DNA of 61,980 nucleotides from NCBI GenBank assembly GCA_016935765.1, contig JAFGQG010000117.1, forward strand, positions 1 through 61,980, written 5' to 3'. Positions 30,801-36,379 of this stretch are shown piece after piece. Position 1 is the stretch's first letter, and each line of letters begins with the position of its first letter. Source of the DNA: a bacterium. Its GTDB lineage: Bacteria; UBP14; UBA6098; JAFGQG01. Position numbers and translations under genes: made by a program. Below the pieces are notes generated by a model that did no database searches, was not told where the DNA came from, and worked only from the letters and a program-made list of their open reading frames with translations.

Positions 30801-31263
30801 AATCAGTAGGATTGCCATCCCAGGTCCAGGTTTCCATATCCCAACCTACAGGTACTGCAATAGATGTCGTAAAAGCCATAGCCTCAGAATAGCCGCATAT
30901 TTCAACTCCTTCGCCCGTAGATGCTCTAACCCTGAAAAAATACCGGGTTCTGGGCTCTAAAGTTGAAAGCGCAATAAAACTATCGTCTGAAATACCCCGG
31001 TGAATGTATCCATCTTCGTAAGTGACATCTCCGTTATAACCAACTGCCCAATAATATGTGATGTTTTCATTAGTTGGAACATCCTTTATTTCCCAGGTTA
31101 ATTCGGTGTTCGAACTGGTTACTTTTACAGGTTTTTTTACGTAAATTTCACCTAAAATGCTATTGTTTTGTTTTGTATCTAAAGCCCCTGCAAATGAACC
31201 TAAAAATAATAGAAGTGTTAATGAAGAAAATACACAAATCTGAACGTATCTTTTTCTGTTCAT
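21856..31263 (-). CDS. Giant exported repeat protein: FN3-like, jelly-roll and Ig-like domains plus InlB-B-like repeats
   Basis: 3135 residues, ATG start with AGGG upstream. The signal peptide (about 8-27) is followed by a fibronectin type III-like domain (about 40-130), a Cys/Trp-rich jelly-roll region ending in GWWIDDIAI (about 135-365, like immune-inhibitor-A/MAM-type domains), and Ig-like segments (about 370-660). From about residue 750 come dozens of 70-80-residue InlB-B-like units in two alternating subtypes. One has LTMxTNFGTVTPG and ends WxH; the other has a S-H-D-x-P element and GTGSVPxxG and ends ITWxW. A domain of about 145 residues (21859-22305) ends VNLP. The repeat region and C-terminus are paralogous and largely colinear with the other giant; the N-terminal modules differ. 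No sorting tail is visible. Probably a surface fibre or adhesin; ligand unknown. Confidence 0.88.
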   Translation of the reverse strand: MNRKRYVQICVFSSLTLLLFLGSFAGALDTKQNNSILGEIYVKKPVKVTSSNTELTWEIKDVPTNENITYYWAVGYNGDVTYEDGYIHRGISDDSFIALSTLEPRTRYFFRVRASTGEGVEICGYSEAMAFTTSIAVPVGWDMETWTWDGNPTDWDHIGESSDGCGFISAGTTNPLGCGPPGSSNCRNIWERGDHQEHPQTYGCYAINCIGDQPDNMDPVEQSYWWWQTLESPGSGGWDLHSAGKDMCYVKPCTDCDPNNLYYEIWMGDDVYISSSAYNLCYTECGELGPTDNLYIYYSTNGGTSWFNFYTASTLPEVWTYREVGLAAFSGSNVRFKFVLEASVIVCHDGMRKNYAGWWIDDIAITEAFTPGAVENEIHTLCYEGGSVTPALYVEPSGGYGGTIKYRWFNEDSEPATDWNTTLEFNPTPPLESGIYRCYSRCGPSWGIMGGELTINVTPPFDNGRVSGDTAAFCSGGDPEELECTGTGGSEIRFRWYWNNDTLPPETYDFDGRTDWQDTNVYDPDPIISTRTYRCLVDDVGIPDCSGPTWSDGHITASVRDPFLPGRITGGSGFVPPGGDPDEMTCSGSGGSEIRYKWYWKNGFECPELDDYTGATAWLETNVYDPPPLTTTRTYRCLVDDIGAPDCGDTTWSDSCITVNVQYEVRFRATTIGHHSLRPGNVAVITMDGDNYYAWDGHDVVLYLDDGSTHYYTYGTLSTASTSEHRWMITDPTSGVIYTTTNVTGIYQEQVYLTVTSDHASPSGTGWYNVGNPVNVSITSPAEATEDTRYRCNGWTGTGSVPATGDTNFISFTIDTVSTITWSWIIQYHLDMETNFGTVTPGDSWHDAGTVVNINASPPAAGSGERYTWLGWAGTGTISYTGTNNPWVVTMNSPITQTAAWRHEFRLMVISAHDTPSPPIGINWIEAGTSVNAWVTSPCEIADSVRWRCTGWNGTGSVPVSGTGTNVSFFMYSASTVDWLWIRQFYLTMRTNYGTVLPGGGWYDEGDAVNIDALAPSGEPGERFNWNGWLGSGDGSYTGPTRNTYISMDTVVSQTASWTHQLYLTMLTNFGTVTPVSGWYNEGAEIIIEATAPGIAFEGERYTWTGWAGTGDSSYTGNDNPASFTIFTPVTQTSHWRRELKLTIFSDYGSATPPIGENWIEAGTIVNASVDSTAMVTDSTRRYCRGFTGTGSPPPTGTENWTLFVMDTVSSITWLWVKQYKLVMISEFGFLIPGDTTWHNEGSAVLISAIPPIPDDGERFIFLGWTGTGTVSYTGLSNPANVIMNSAIVEEVHWQHQFYLTMYTNYGTVSPESGWHDAGTVLTIDAEPPDTATGVRYEWVGWTGHGTISYTGPDTSHSITMNSAVAESAYWSLEVTLTVTSPYGTPIPGVGTHWFPAGTEINASVDSAIAVRPGIRRHCEGWNGSGSVPATGTSNSFTFTIAEPSEIQWIWVTEFLLTMLADTGTLIPGTTWQDSGAVVNIQAYPPAIADGERFLWNGWVGVGAGSYTGIDNPADINMDAPITETASWIHQYRLLVSSPHDSPVPSEGVHYFDVGTEINAHVTSPADSSEGTRYRCTGWTGTGSVPAAGTDTIVVFNLNMSSSISWNWMTQYLLTMTTDLDSVTPGTGWYDEGTVVHIESIEHPPVDGERYDWLGWRGSGTVSYSGMNNPDSVIMLSPIQEHAEYFQEFRLNVASPHDSPDPSVGEHWYEDGTEINAFVNPFADTLVETRYRCTGWNGSGSVPGTGDTSAFTFNITEPSELNWLWILQYYFEIITEHSVPCPEAMGWFDSASYVRGCVEDSAVTFGDTMRYYFTHWSMDASGDLYYASDSILLDLPRDAQANWVKQYHLELDYTGCGAAIPTQVGEGWYPTGTWVEISTEDPVFMGIIPYHFARWHTDAIILDSLSCSTSVYIDGPHTATAVYSVGAVGVIVQTDFAGGAVEVDAAAHASPCTLVWDAGSEHQIAVDSIQYPVPGTRYIFTGWSDFGALSHNVIADRDTTFTAFFDLEYSFVVNSDYGNPEPSVGTYWFEPGTAIDGFVNYLDTVSHHYCTGYTGTGDLSPSSTDTTFAFILNNPASITWEWASQLSLIQNSEPWEPIPGDTAWYFPGTGITVNVPEIIYETPEIRYIFEGWTATGITPSSGDSNSITFTIEVNTTITWHWRKELLFQVFNPDRWDSPDPRTGMHWYTAFDTVIGWVDSPVFDTIYCTGFTGLGSLPSASSDSFWFVITEPSSVIWNWTIVPSGSELETLWVYSEYGHPMPVGMAIFPWGTAITAVVEDSVFEGGAWHYCSGWTAGGSPPSEGEANVVNFTITEASWIVWQWDRTIRYPFTVNNPLGYDTPVPSAGIHWYDVGVLIEGHADWMTIVRTDTFFCAGYEGTGSLYDELDTSFAFNIFMPSSVTWLWVYIGDAVTLDVFSDHDDPYPSVGRHYYFPGTMIYANVDETAAIEDGARYRCTGWTGTVDVPLTGDSTSVNFRLNRASTITWNWILEYRFVVNTTHGSPEPPIGTYWYEDGIEINGWINQFDGTWMCTGYDGSGSLGDAPDTFFTFVIDAPSSVTWEWVDLAGSVVLQVESEYGDPEPPAGIYYYTAGTPITASMPDTIEEAGNIRWICTGWTGTGSAPAGGGYFLFNFIIDVNSSITWNWKTQYHIIVDYSGTDGFIPYQTGEGWYDVGSDCPVTTQPMTGDEDTVYFFVEWVSDPRGAVFADETEDSTDFTVDFPYAITANYVRAIKCVIKKIPYHPTGIIFFDDSSVTDTGEVTLFWLPGSYHTVGVSHTDSSDSMVLVFIDWENGLIDTIRTIGPLVSDTTLIAYYEAYHHCIIRKNPLQPYGYLKVDRTPYWGIASMEQHFWWEEGTTHEIEASDEDYEGDTTRYIYEYWSDGGSRHHVTDPITEPTVFTAYYGKQFHCLIAKDPPEPYGTITFEDSTYEGIGTYEFWADDGQTYYMGVSDLDVSDDSLYIFLNWNDGGDLYHNTLPIYAPSRFIAYYHSLFLILRVCLTENEWYVDTMDPGEVERMDPEDIITVSNCGNIGVDFGLRVASSGDYWSVGYSPGPDIYSLRAEFTESDTSPSAFHPATDNVKTSITWASEYIFGPYGYEIPVAGEYNLWLEFYSPFSSSIYGREQTIVLLVSVRVNLP
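25900..29010 (-). repeat. Alternating two-subtype coding repeat array (3135-residue giant)
   Basis: Units of about 70-80 residues alternate between an LTM..TNFGTVTPG subtype and an LTV/LMV..HDxP subtype, so the true period is about 150 residues (about 450 bases). A matching array lies in the other giant gene at roughly 8540-12090. Boundaries are approximate; further, more degenerate units continue towards 22310. Confidence 0.75.
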
Positions 31264-31292
31264 AATTTACCCTATTTTTAAAATTAAAAACA

Positions 31293-34200
31293 TTATTTTA
31301 AACATAAAATTTTCCTTATCATGATTCTATCGCAAGATTTTATTCTAACAAAGTAAATTCCAGATACTATAGGGTATCCTTTATTGTCTATCCCGTTCCA
31401 TGAAAAGTTATATTTTCCCGTTTTATTTGCTATTTCTGCAAAGGACTGCACCTCTTCTCCACGAATATTCAGGATTTCGATCATAGTATTCGCATTTGGA
31501 GTAGAGGTTACAGTAATATTCAACCTGGAATTGAATGGGTTCGGATATGTTTCGAGAGAAAGGTTTTGCGGTAATGGTTCTTTATCCATAATATGGGTTG
31601 TATTCCGAAAGTTGATTGTAACAAATTCATCCGTTTCATGGATAACAATGTTGGTTTCAGGCGGTACGAAAACAAAAGTGTCGAACACGGGCGCGTAAAA
31701 AGTCCAGGAGCCGTCACATAGATAAAAAGTATCTGCAATTTGGAACGGTGTGTAAGCAAAGGCGAGAGTGTCTGGCAGTACTGATAAATCACAAGATGCA
31801 AGAATACTCTCGCAGTTTACATCAGCAGCTTGTATTCCCTCGAAGTTTATAATGGTTAGAACATGAGCATTGTCAACGTAGATAGGGGGCAGTTCCAGTA
31901 TCTCGCCAGGCTCAAGTTCGAAGCCGGAATAATCCTCGTAAATGAATGCTTCTCCAGTTCCCCTGTACTCGACGCCAATGAAATATGTGTCTGACGGTAA
32001 GAACATAAATCCAAAGGAACCATAGGCGTCCACGTACTGTTCCCTGGTTGGAGTAATGCCGTCGGATAAGTAAAGCGTAGCGTAGAAATCAGTGTAGTTG
32101 ACCGGTGATGGGTCGTCTTCATCCCTCTCGAGGCGGCAGTCGATTCCGCTTAATGTATCCTCGAGAATAGAGTAGTTGAAATTTAGCTCGAAAAATCTAA
32201 CAAGATCAAGTACTTCTATAAAAGTATCCACCGGAGTGAGAGAGTATCCAGGTACTGAAGGAGGTATGAAAACCCATTCCCCTTCACACAGGTCGATGTT
32301 CATCAGCGTATCGTGTATTTGGTAATCGGCGATTACATCGAACCAGTGGTCTTCATCCGTTGTGTAGGCGGTTAATGAAAGCCCGGATATGGCTTCTGCG
32401 CTTATGCCGTGGAAATTAATTTGGACCTCGCCGTAAGCTCTACCTGTATAGTGGAGAGGGATAACATAGTCGCCGCCTGCATACGAAAAATTGAATTCAA
32501 GGGGATATCGAAATACAGCGTCGGGGTATCCCCGGCATGTCAGTTTAGCTGTATAATCGCCGGGTTCGATTAATGGGGAGATATAAGTAATGTCATCAAG
32601 GTACCTGAATGCCTGGATCTCGGTGTAAAGGTCCTCGGTCCCGCTGTAGTAAAGCTGCATGTATAATCGTGGAGTCTGCAATGGCGGGTCGGACAGGGAG
32701 TCTTTGATAATGACCCCGTGAATTCCCGGCGGCCATAAAGCTTCGATCCTGATGTGGTTATGCGGCCAATCAAAAATCTCCGGCTCTTCGACCACGATAG
32801 AAGTTTCAGTGACCGCGGGTATGAAACCGAGCGGCAGCGTGTCGGGAAGCTGTATAGTCCAAACCGCGTCGCATAGCTGGTGGTACCCGAAGAGGTTGCC
32901 CTCTCCTTCATCAGCAAGCAGGAATTTGGTGACGAAGTGATGTTCAGGGTGCTCTGGTTCCTCTACTCCGGTAACGCTTATGGGCAGTGTTGGACTATCA
33001 AGATAGTGAGCGGGGAAGCCGTCGAGATGCACCCATAAATGATAGCACGCATAATTATAATAGACATTCACCGTATCCGGAGTGATATCCATTCCAACGA
33101 GGAAACCTTCCGGATTAGCAAGCCATCCATGTTCCTCGGCATAGGTGAACGCGGGTTCTATCCTTACGTTGAACGTATCCCTGAAAATTGGGTATCCCGA
33201 GATCAAACAGGGGATAAAACTACCAGCACCCTTCGGATCATAAGTATAAGCTATTGTGGAATCTTCAGGATCGTAGTAATTGAAGATATAATGGTTTGTG
33301 GCAGCCCACGATCCTTCAGCTCCGAAAAGGTCCTCCATATCCCTTTCCCACCTGACCGTGTAATGGTCAACCGCCGATACAACTTCGATATAGATGCTGT
33401 CACCGGGATTTACCGGGATATACCCGTTGTTTTCCACGAACCGGTCGAATACCGCGTTCCAATCTTCATAACCTACCTGGAAAAGGCATGCTTCAGCGAA
33501 GCCGTTATATATAGGTACTTCCACCCACTCATTAGTACGAACCATGTGAAAATGGTAATCGCCAGTTGTCAGGTAGGTAACAAGAGTTTTTAACTCCTCG
33601 GTCTCGGGAGCAAGGTCGTCGGTGTGCAGAAAAAGCGAGAAAGAAGCATTTAAGGGGTAAAGGGTAATGTTGAAGAGATTGAAACCACTCCTGGAGAAAA
33701 CAGTTTGTGTGGATTTAGTCATGTAATCATTGAAGCGAGGTTCAAAATAGTAAAGGACTCCACTAAAAGAATTTATCTCATACAGACCGTCCGTGATGTC
33801 CAGGTCGGTAGGAAAACCCGGCATGTAATAATAAGTGAGAAGACCACTTTCAGAGGCAGTACCTCCAGAGGAAGAGAACAATGTGCCGGCGATCACCGAC
33901 TCTGTTTCACGTATCACTAAATTAACGGTATCTTTAGGTAAAATCATGGGAACTCTGCCTATTGTATCATAATTGAACCATATAAGGTAGGTTTCAGGAA
34001 GGTAAGTATCGCAGTCAATTTGAACGTTGTAAGGGGCAAAAAAGGTTTCGGCGTATATACCGACCGGCACGATGGTATCAGGTGGTATGACAGCGTTCGT
34101 GAATCCATACCCGTAATTGATCAACTTAATGGGAAGGTCAGCTATTATGGGGGGAGTTCCGGGATAAAAAGAATATTGAAACCAGATAGTATCATTTTTA

Positions 34201-35285
34201 TTGAATAAGACTTCATTGAATTCATGAGATAATGTACTTTCAGTAAAGTTCAAGAACCCGAACCTTTCGCATTGCATGTATTCAGGCGGGATTTTATAGT
34301 ATTCATAATAGCCCTCAATCAAGTCGCATCTTTCCATAGATATCGCCTCGGAGAAATTTCCATCGACCACGTCGATGTAAAGGGTTTCATTTGTCCCGCA
34401 TGGTTCAGAACGCTGGATACAAAGCTTGATCAAAGAATCGGCGTTCACCGGGTTACTATCCGCATCCTGAATGTATCCATAATAATATCCGGTATCCGGA
34501 ACGATAAAGGGAATGAAAACTTCTAGGTCCGTAACATGACCATCTATATGCCACGAAGGAAGATGCTCATTTATATCGTAACCGAGTTCATAGTAGTAAT
34601 AATCATCCAGGTCGCTGGTATATAGCCATGCCAGGGCAAGATCTCCTTCAGGTCCAACCCAGTTGAAATAAAAATCTCCATATTCGTCCGTTATGAACAT
34701 TACAGCCAGAATCGGATCCCAGACAAGTACCGCTAAAGTCAAGCCTTCCAATACCGGGTCCGGAGGTGTTACACCCTCGAGAGTGAGGCGTCCGGAACCG
34801 GACATGGTTAAGGATTCGGGCGCGCGCACCGTGTAAGTTAGCGTCACAGTATTTATGCTGTCAGTTGCTGATACTATATAGTGGTTCGCTGGAAAACTCA
34901 CTGGCAGGTCGATTCTTATAAACCCGGCGGTCGGGTCGGAATCAGCTGGGAATTCGCCACCGTTATCGATAAAATTTGCTTCGAATAATTGGTAGTCGAC
35001 AGAATCGAGTATCGCATTTGAATCTAGGTCAACGAAAAATGTAGTGTTAACAAAACCCGTTAATCCGCAGTCCATCACGAACGTTTGCATTTGTCCCTGG
35101 ACCTGTGTGTATGCTTCAATCCCATCAATATATATCCGGAAATATGAAATTGCTATTGGATCGGTTAGAGAGTTGCTATTCAGTACACTCAGATCAGGTG
35201 TATGCGTTACTGGATTTGAATAGGCGAAACTACAAAATATAAATATTACCAGTGAAAAAACAAATCTGACACGATAATTCAACAT
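31293..35285 (-). CDS. Exported carboxypeptidase-regulatory-like protein with calcium-loop module and sorting tail, first gene of the unit
   Basis: 1330 residues, signal segment about 7-22. The N-terminal module matches those of the 1354- and 746-residue proteins: SYFRIYIDG strand, a QVQGQMQTF segment nearly identical to that in the 746-residue protein, and an EF-like loop DLDSNAILDSVD (86-97). A regulatory-like segment (SGSGRLTLEGVTPPDP) follows. Many beta-rich segments lead to a tail with YPNPFN (about 1244) ending KILCLK. It is the most upstream gene of the minus-strand unit and lies 29 bases before the 3135-residue giant. Its Shine-Dalgarno is weak. Function beyond surface or secreted localisation is not recognisable. 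Confidence 0.87.
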   Translation of the reverse strand: MLNYRVRFVFSLVIFIFCSFAYSNPVTHTPDLSVLNSNSLTDPIAISYFRIYIDGIEAYTQVQGQMQTFVMDCGLTGFVNTTFFVDLDSNAILDSVDYQLFEANFIDNGGEFPADSDPTAGFIRIDLPVSFPANHYIVSATDSINTVTLTYTVRAPESLTMSGSGRLTLEGVTPPDPVLEGLTLAVLVWDPILAVMFITDEYGDFYFNWVGPEGDLALAWLYTSDLDDYYYYELGYDINEHLPSWHIDGHVTDLEVFIPFIVPDTGYYYGYIQDADSNPVNADSLIKLCIQRSEPCGTNETLYIDVVDGNFSEAISMERCDLIEGYYEYYKIPPEYMQCERFGFLNFTESTLSHEFNEVLFNKNDTIWFQYSFYPGTPPIIADLPIKLINYGYGFTNAVIPPDTIVPVGIYAETFFAPYNVQIDCDTYLPETYLIWFNYDTIGRVPMILPKDTVNLVIRETESVIAGTLFSSSGGTASESGLLTYYYMPGFPTDLDITDGLYEINSFSGVLYYFEPRFNDYMTKSTQTVFSRSGFNLFNITLYPLNASFSLFLHTDDLAPETEELKTLVTYLTTGDYHFHMVRTNEWVEVPIYNGFAEACLFQVGYEDWNAVFDRFVENNGYIPVNPGDSIYIEVVSAVDHYTVRWERDMEDLFGAEGSWAATNHYIFNYYDPEDSTIAYTYDPKGAGSFIPCLISGYPIFRDTFNVRIEPAFTYAEEHGWLANPEGFLVGMDITPDTVNVYYNYACYHLWVHLDGFPAHYLDSPTLPISVTGVEEPEHPEHHFVTKFLLADEGEGNLFGYHQLCDAVWTIQLPDTLPLGFIPAVTETSIVVEEPEIFDWPHNHIRIEALWPPGIHGVIIKDSLSDPPLQTPRLYMQLYYSGTEDLYTEIQAFRYLDDITYISPLIEPGDYTAKLTCRGYPDAVFRYPLEFNFSYAGGDYVIPLHYTGRAYGEVQINFHGISAEAISGLSLTAYTTDEDHWFDVIADYQIHDTLMNIDLCEGEWVFIPPSVPGYSLTPVDTFIEVLDLVRFFELNFNYSILEDTLSGIDCRLERDEDDPSPVNYTDFYATLYLSDGITPTREQYVDAYGSFGFMFLPSDTYFIGVEYRGTGEAFIYEDYSGFELEPGEILELPPIYVDNAHVLTIINFEGIQAADVNCESILASCDLSVLPDTLAFAYTPFQIADTFYLCDGSWTFYAPVFDTFVFVPPETNIVIHETDEFVTINFRNTTHIMDKEPLPQNLSLETYPNPFNSRLNITVTSTPNANTMIEILNIRGEEVQSFAEIANKTGKYNFSWNGIDNKGYPIVSGIYFVRIKSCDRIMIRKILCLK

Positions 35286-35398
35286 AACGAATTACTCTCA
35301 ATTCTTTAAAAGTTAATTACGAAAAACCTGGTCCCTTACACTTATCCGTATAAACATAACAAAAATGATTTATTAATTTATATTTTCACATCCTAAAC

Positions 35399-35404
35399 AT
35401 TATA
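35399..35404 (-). promoter_or_regulatory. Possible -10 box of the minus-strand exported-protein unit
   Basis: The minus strand reads TATAAT here, about 115 bases before the ATG of the 1330-residue gene. There is no good -35 hexamer 16-18 bases upstream, so the call rests on the -10 match alone. An alternative, more distant promoter lies at 36021-36050. Confidence 0.25.
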
Positions 35405-35542
35405 GTATAAACACGTAATTTGATTATTAGATATTAACATAAATATAATCGCAATAAAAGTAAAGGAAAAAATTTATGGTATATAATAATAAAATTATTA
35501 CTTGCTAAATTATCACCGTAAAATTGTGGAAGGAGGGTCAGG

Positions 35543-35698
35543 GTGTATTTTCGCTTCAATGACCAGAATGATCAAGTTCTCTTCCTGGTAGCTGCTGCTC
35601 TGGGTTGGGGCAAGAGACTGAAGCCATGTATAGTAATTGTTAGTCCTGTATGTGATGTCGCTTTTTCAATGATTATGAAAACAGCTCCTTTTAAATGA
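35543..35698 (+). CDS. Doubtful small ORF, 51 codons, GTG start
   Basis: An unrecognised 51-codon ORF beginning VYFRFNDQ and ending KTAPFK. A Shine-Dalgarno-like GGAGG lies 6 bases upstream of the GTG. The segment is visibly richer in G and C than its flanks, and a TTGATT-N18-TATAAT match lies at 35420-35449. Against it: short, non-ATG start, no known homologue that I can name. Its leader contains the 23-base sequence also found in ribBA. Confidence 0.2.
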   Translation: MYFRFNDQNDQVLFLVAAALGWGKRLKPCIVIVSPVCDVAFSMIMKTAPFK

Positions 35699-35714
35699 CT
35701 TGCCATAAATATAG

Positions 35715-35744
35715 TTGACATGTCAAGAATAATTAAGTTATAAT
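35715..35744 (+). promoter_or_regulatory. Consensus sigma-70-type promoter TTGACA-N18-TATAAT in the divergent spacer
   Basis: Both hexamers match consensus exactly (35715-35720 and 35739-35744) with an 18-base spacer. The -35 box is half of a perfect 12-base palindrome, TTGACATGTCAA (35715-35726). A second inverted repeat, AAGTTA-TAA-TAACTT (35735-35749), overlaps the -10 box. Only a 53-codon ORF or an untranslated RNA lies downstream before the next promoter at 36256. Confidence 0.5.
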
Positions 35745-35764
35745 AACTTGATTGAATTTCTACT

Positions 35765-35926
35765 ATGGTTCTCAATTATTCTGATGGAGTCGGGAGAAAT
35801 ATTCTGAGTGTCGTTTTCGAAACAAGCCTGGTGGGATTATACTCACTTTTGTCTGTAAGTGCTTTAAAATTTGGGCACTTCAAGTTGGTCATTATTCTGG
35901 TAATTCTGAGAAATAAAAACCGATGA
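35765..35926 (+). CDS. Doubtful small ORF, 53 codons
   Basis: ATG at 35765, about 15 bases after the expected start site of the 35715-35744 promoter; TGA at 35924-35926. The product begins MVLNYSDGVG and has a hydrophobic stretch near its end (LVIILVIL). No Shine-Dalgarno is obvious and I recognise no family. The remaining spacer to 36255 is very AT-rich and shows nothing else I can support. Confidence 0.2.
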   Translation: MVLNYSDGVGRNILSVVFETSLVGLYSLLSVSALKFGHFKLVIILVILRNKNR

Positions 35927-36020
35927 AGAAAAAAATATAGCGGAAAAAACTACAATTGATTTTTTCATTTGCGCCTCTCAGTTACCCGAAAATATACGGA
36001 AAATTGGATTGATGGAATAT

Positions 36021-36050
36021 TATATATGGTTAGAAACTCAAAGTTGTCAA
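36021..36050 (-). promoter_or_regulatory. Possible distal minus-strand promoter TTGACA-N18-TATATA
   Basis: The minus strand reads TTGACAA at 36050-36044. TATATA follows at an 18-base spacing (36026-36021), and TATAAT occurs at a 20-base spacing. If used, it would give the exported-protein unit a leader of about 730 bases. Confidence 0.3.
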
Positions 36051-36255
36051 GAAAAATATTCTTAAAAAAAACGGTCTTTTTAATAGATTTTATTCATATT
36101 CAAATCAGGAAATAAAACTACCCCAATATTTTTGCTATTATAAGAAAATTCGAATCGAACTAAAAAATAAGTTGGATTTTGAAAAGAATTTTATAAATTA
36201 CCTTTATAAAGATTAATTTGGATAAATGAAATCCAGATAAAAAAGAAAAATTGAG

Positions 36256-36284
36256 TTGACAATTAAAAGAAATAATTGTATATT
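36256..36284 (+). promoter_or_regulatory. Promoter TTGACA-N17-TATATT with inverted repeat in the spacer
   Basis: The -35 box is 36256-36261 and the -10 box 36279-36284, 17 bases apart. A perfect inverted repeat ACAATTA-N7-TAATTGT (36259-36279) fills most of the spacer, an operator-like position. The predicted leader to the ATG at 36380 is about 90 bases. Confidence 0.6.
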
Positions 36285-36379
36285 TTAATTACGTTCAGAT
36301 GAAGTATTTTAAGTAAGTTAAAACCATTATTAATCAAGAAAAGACATTTATAAGAATCATAAAAAATCAGGAGTAAGTA

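Noticed and set aside
35572..35775. Minus-strand 67-codon ORF in the divergent spacer
   Set aside because: No Shine-Dalgarno, no recognisable family, and it overlaps better-supported promoter sites and plus-strand small ORFs.
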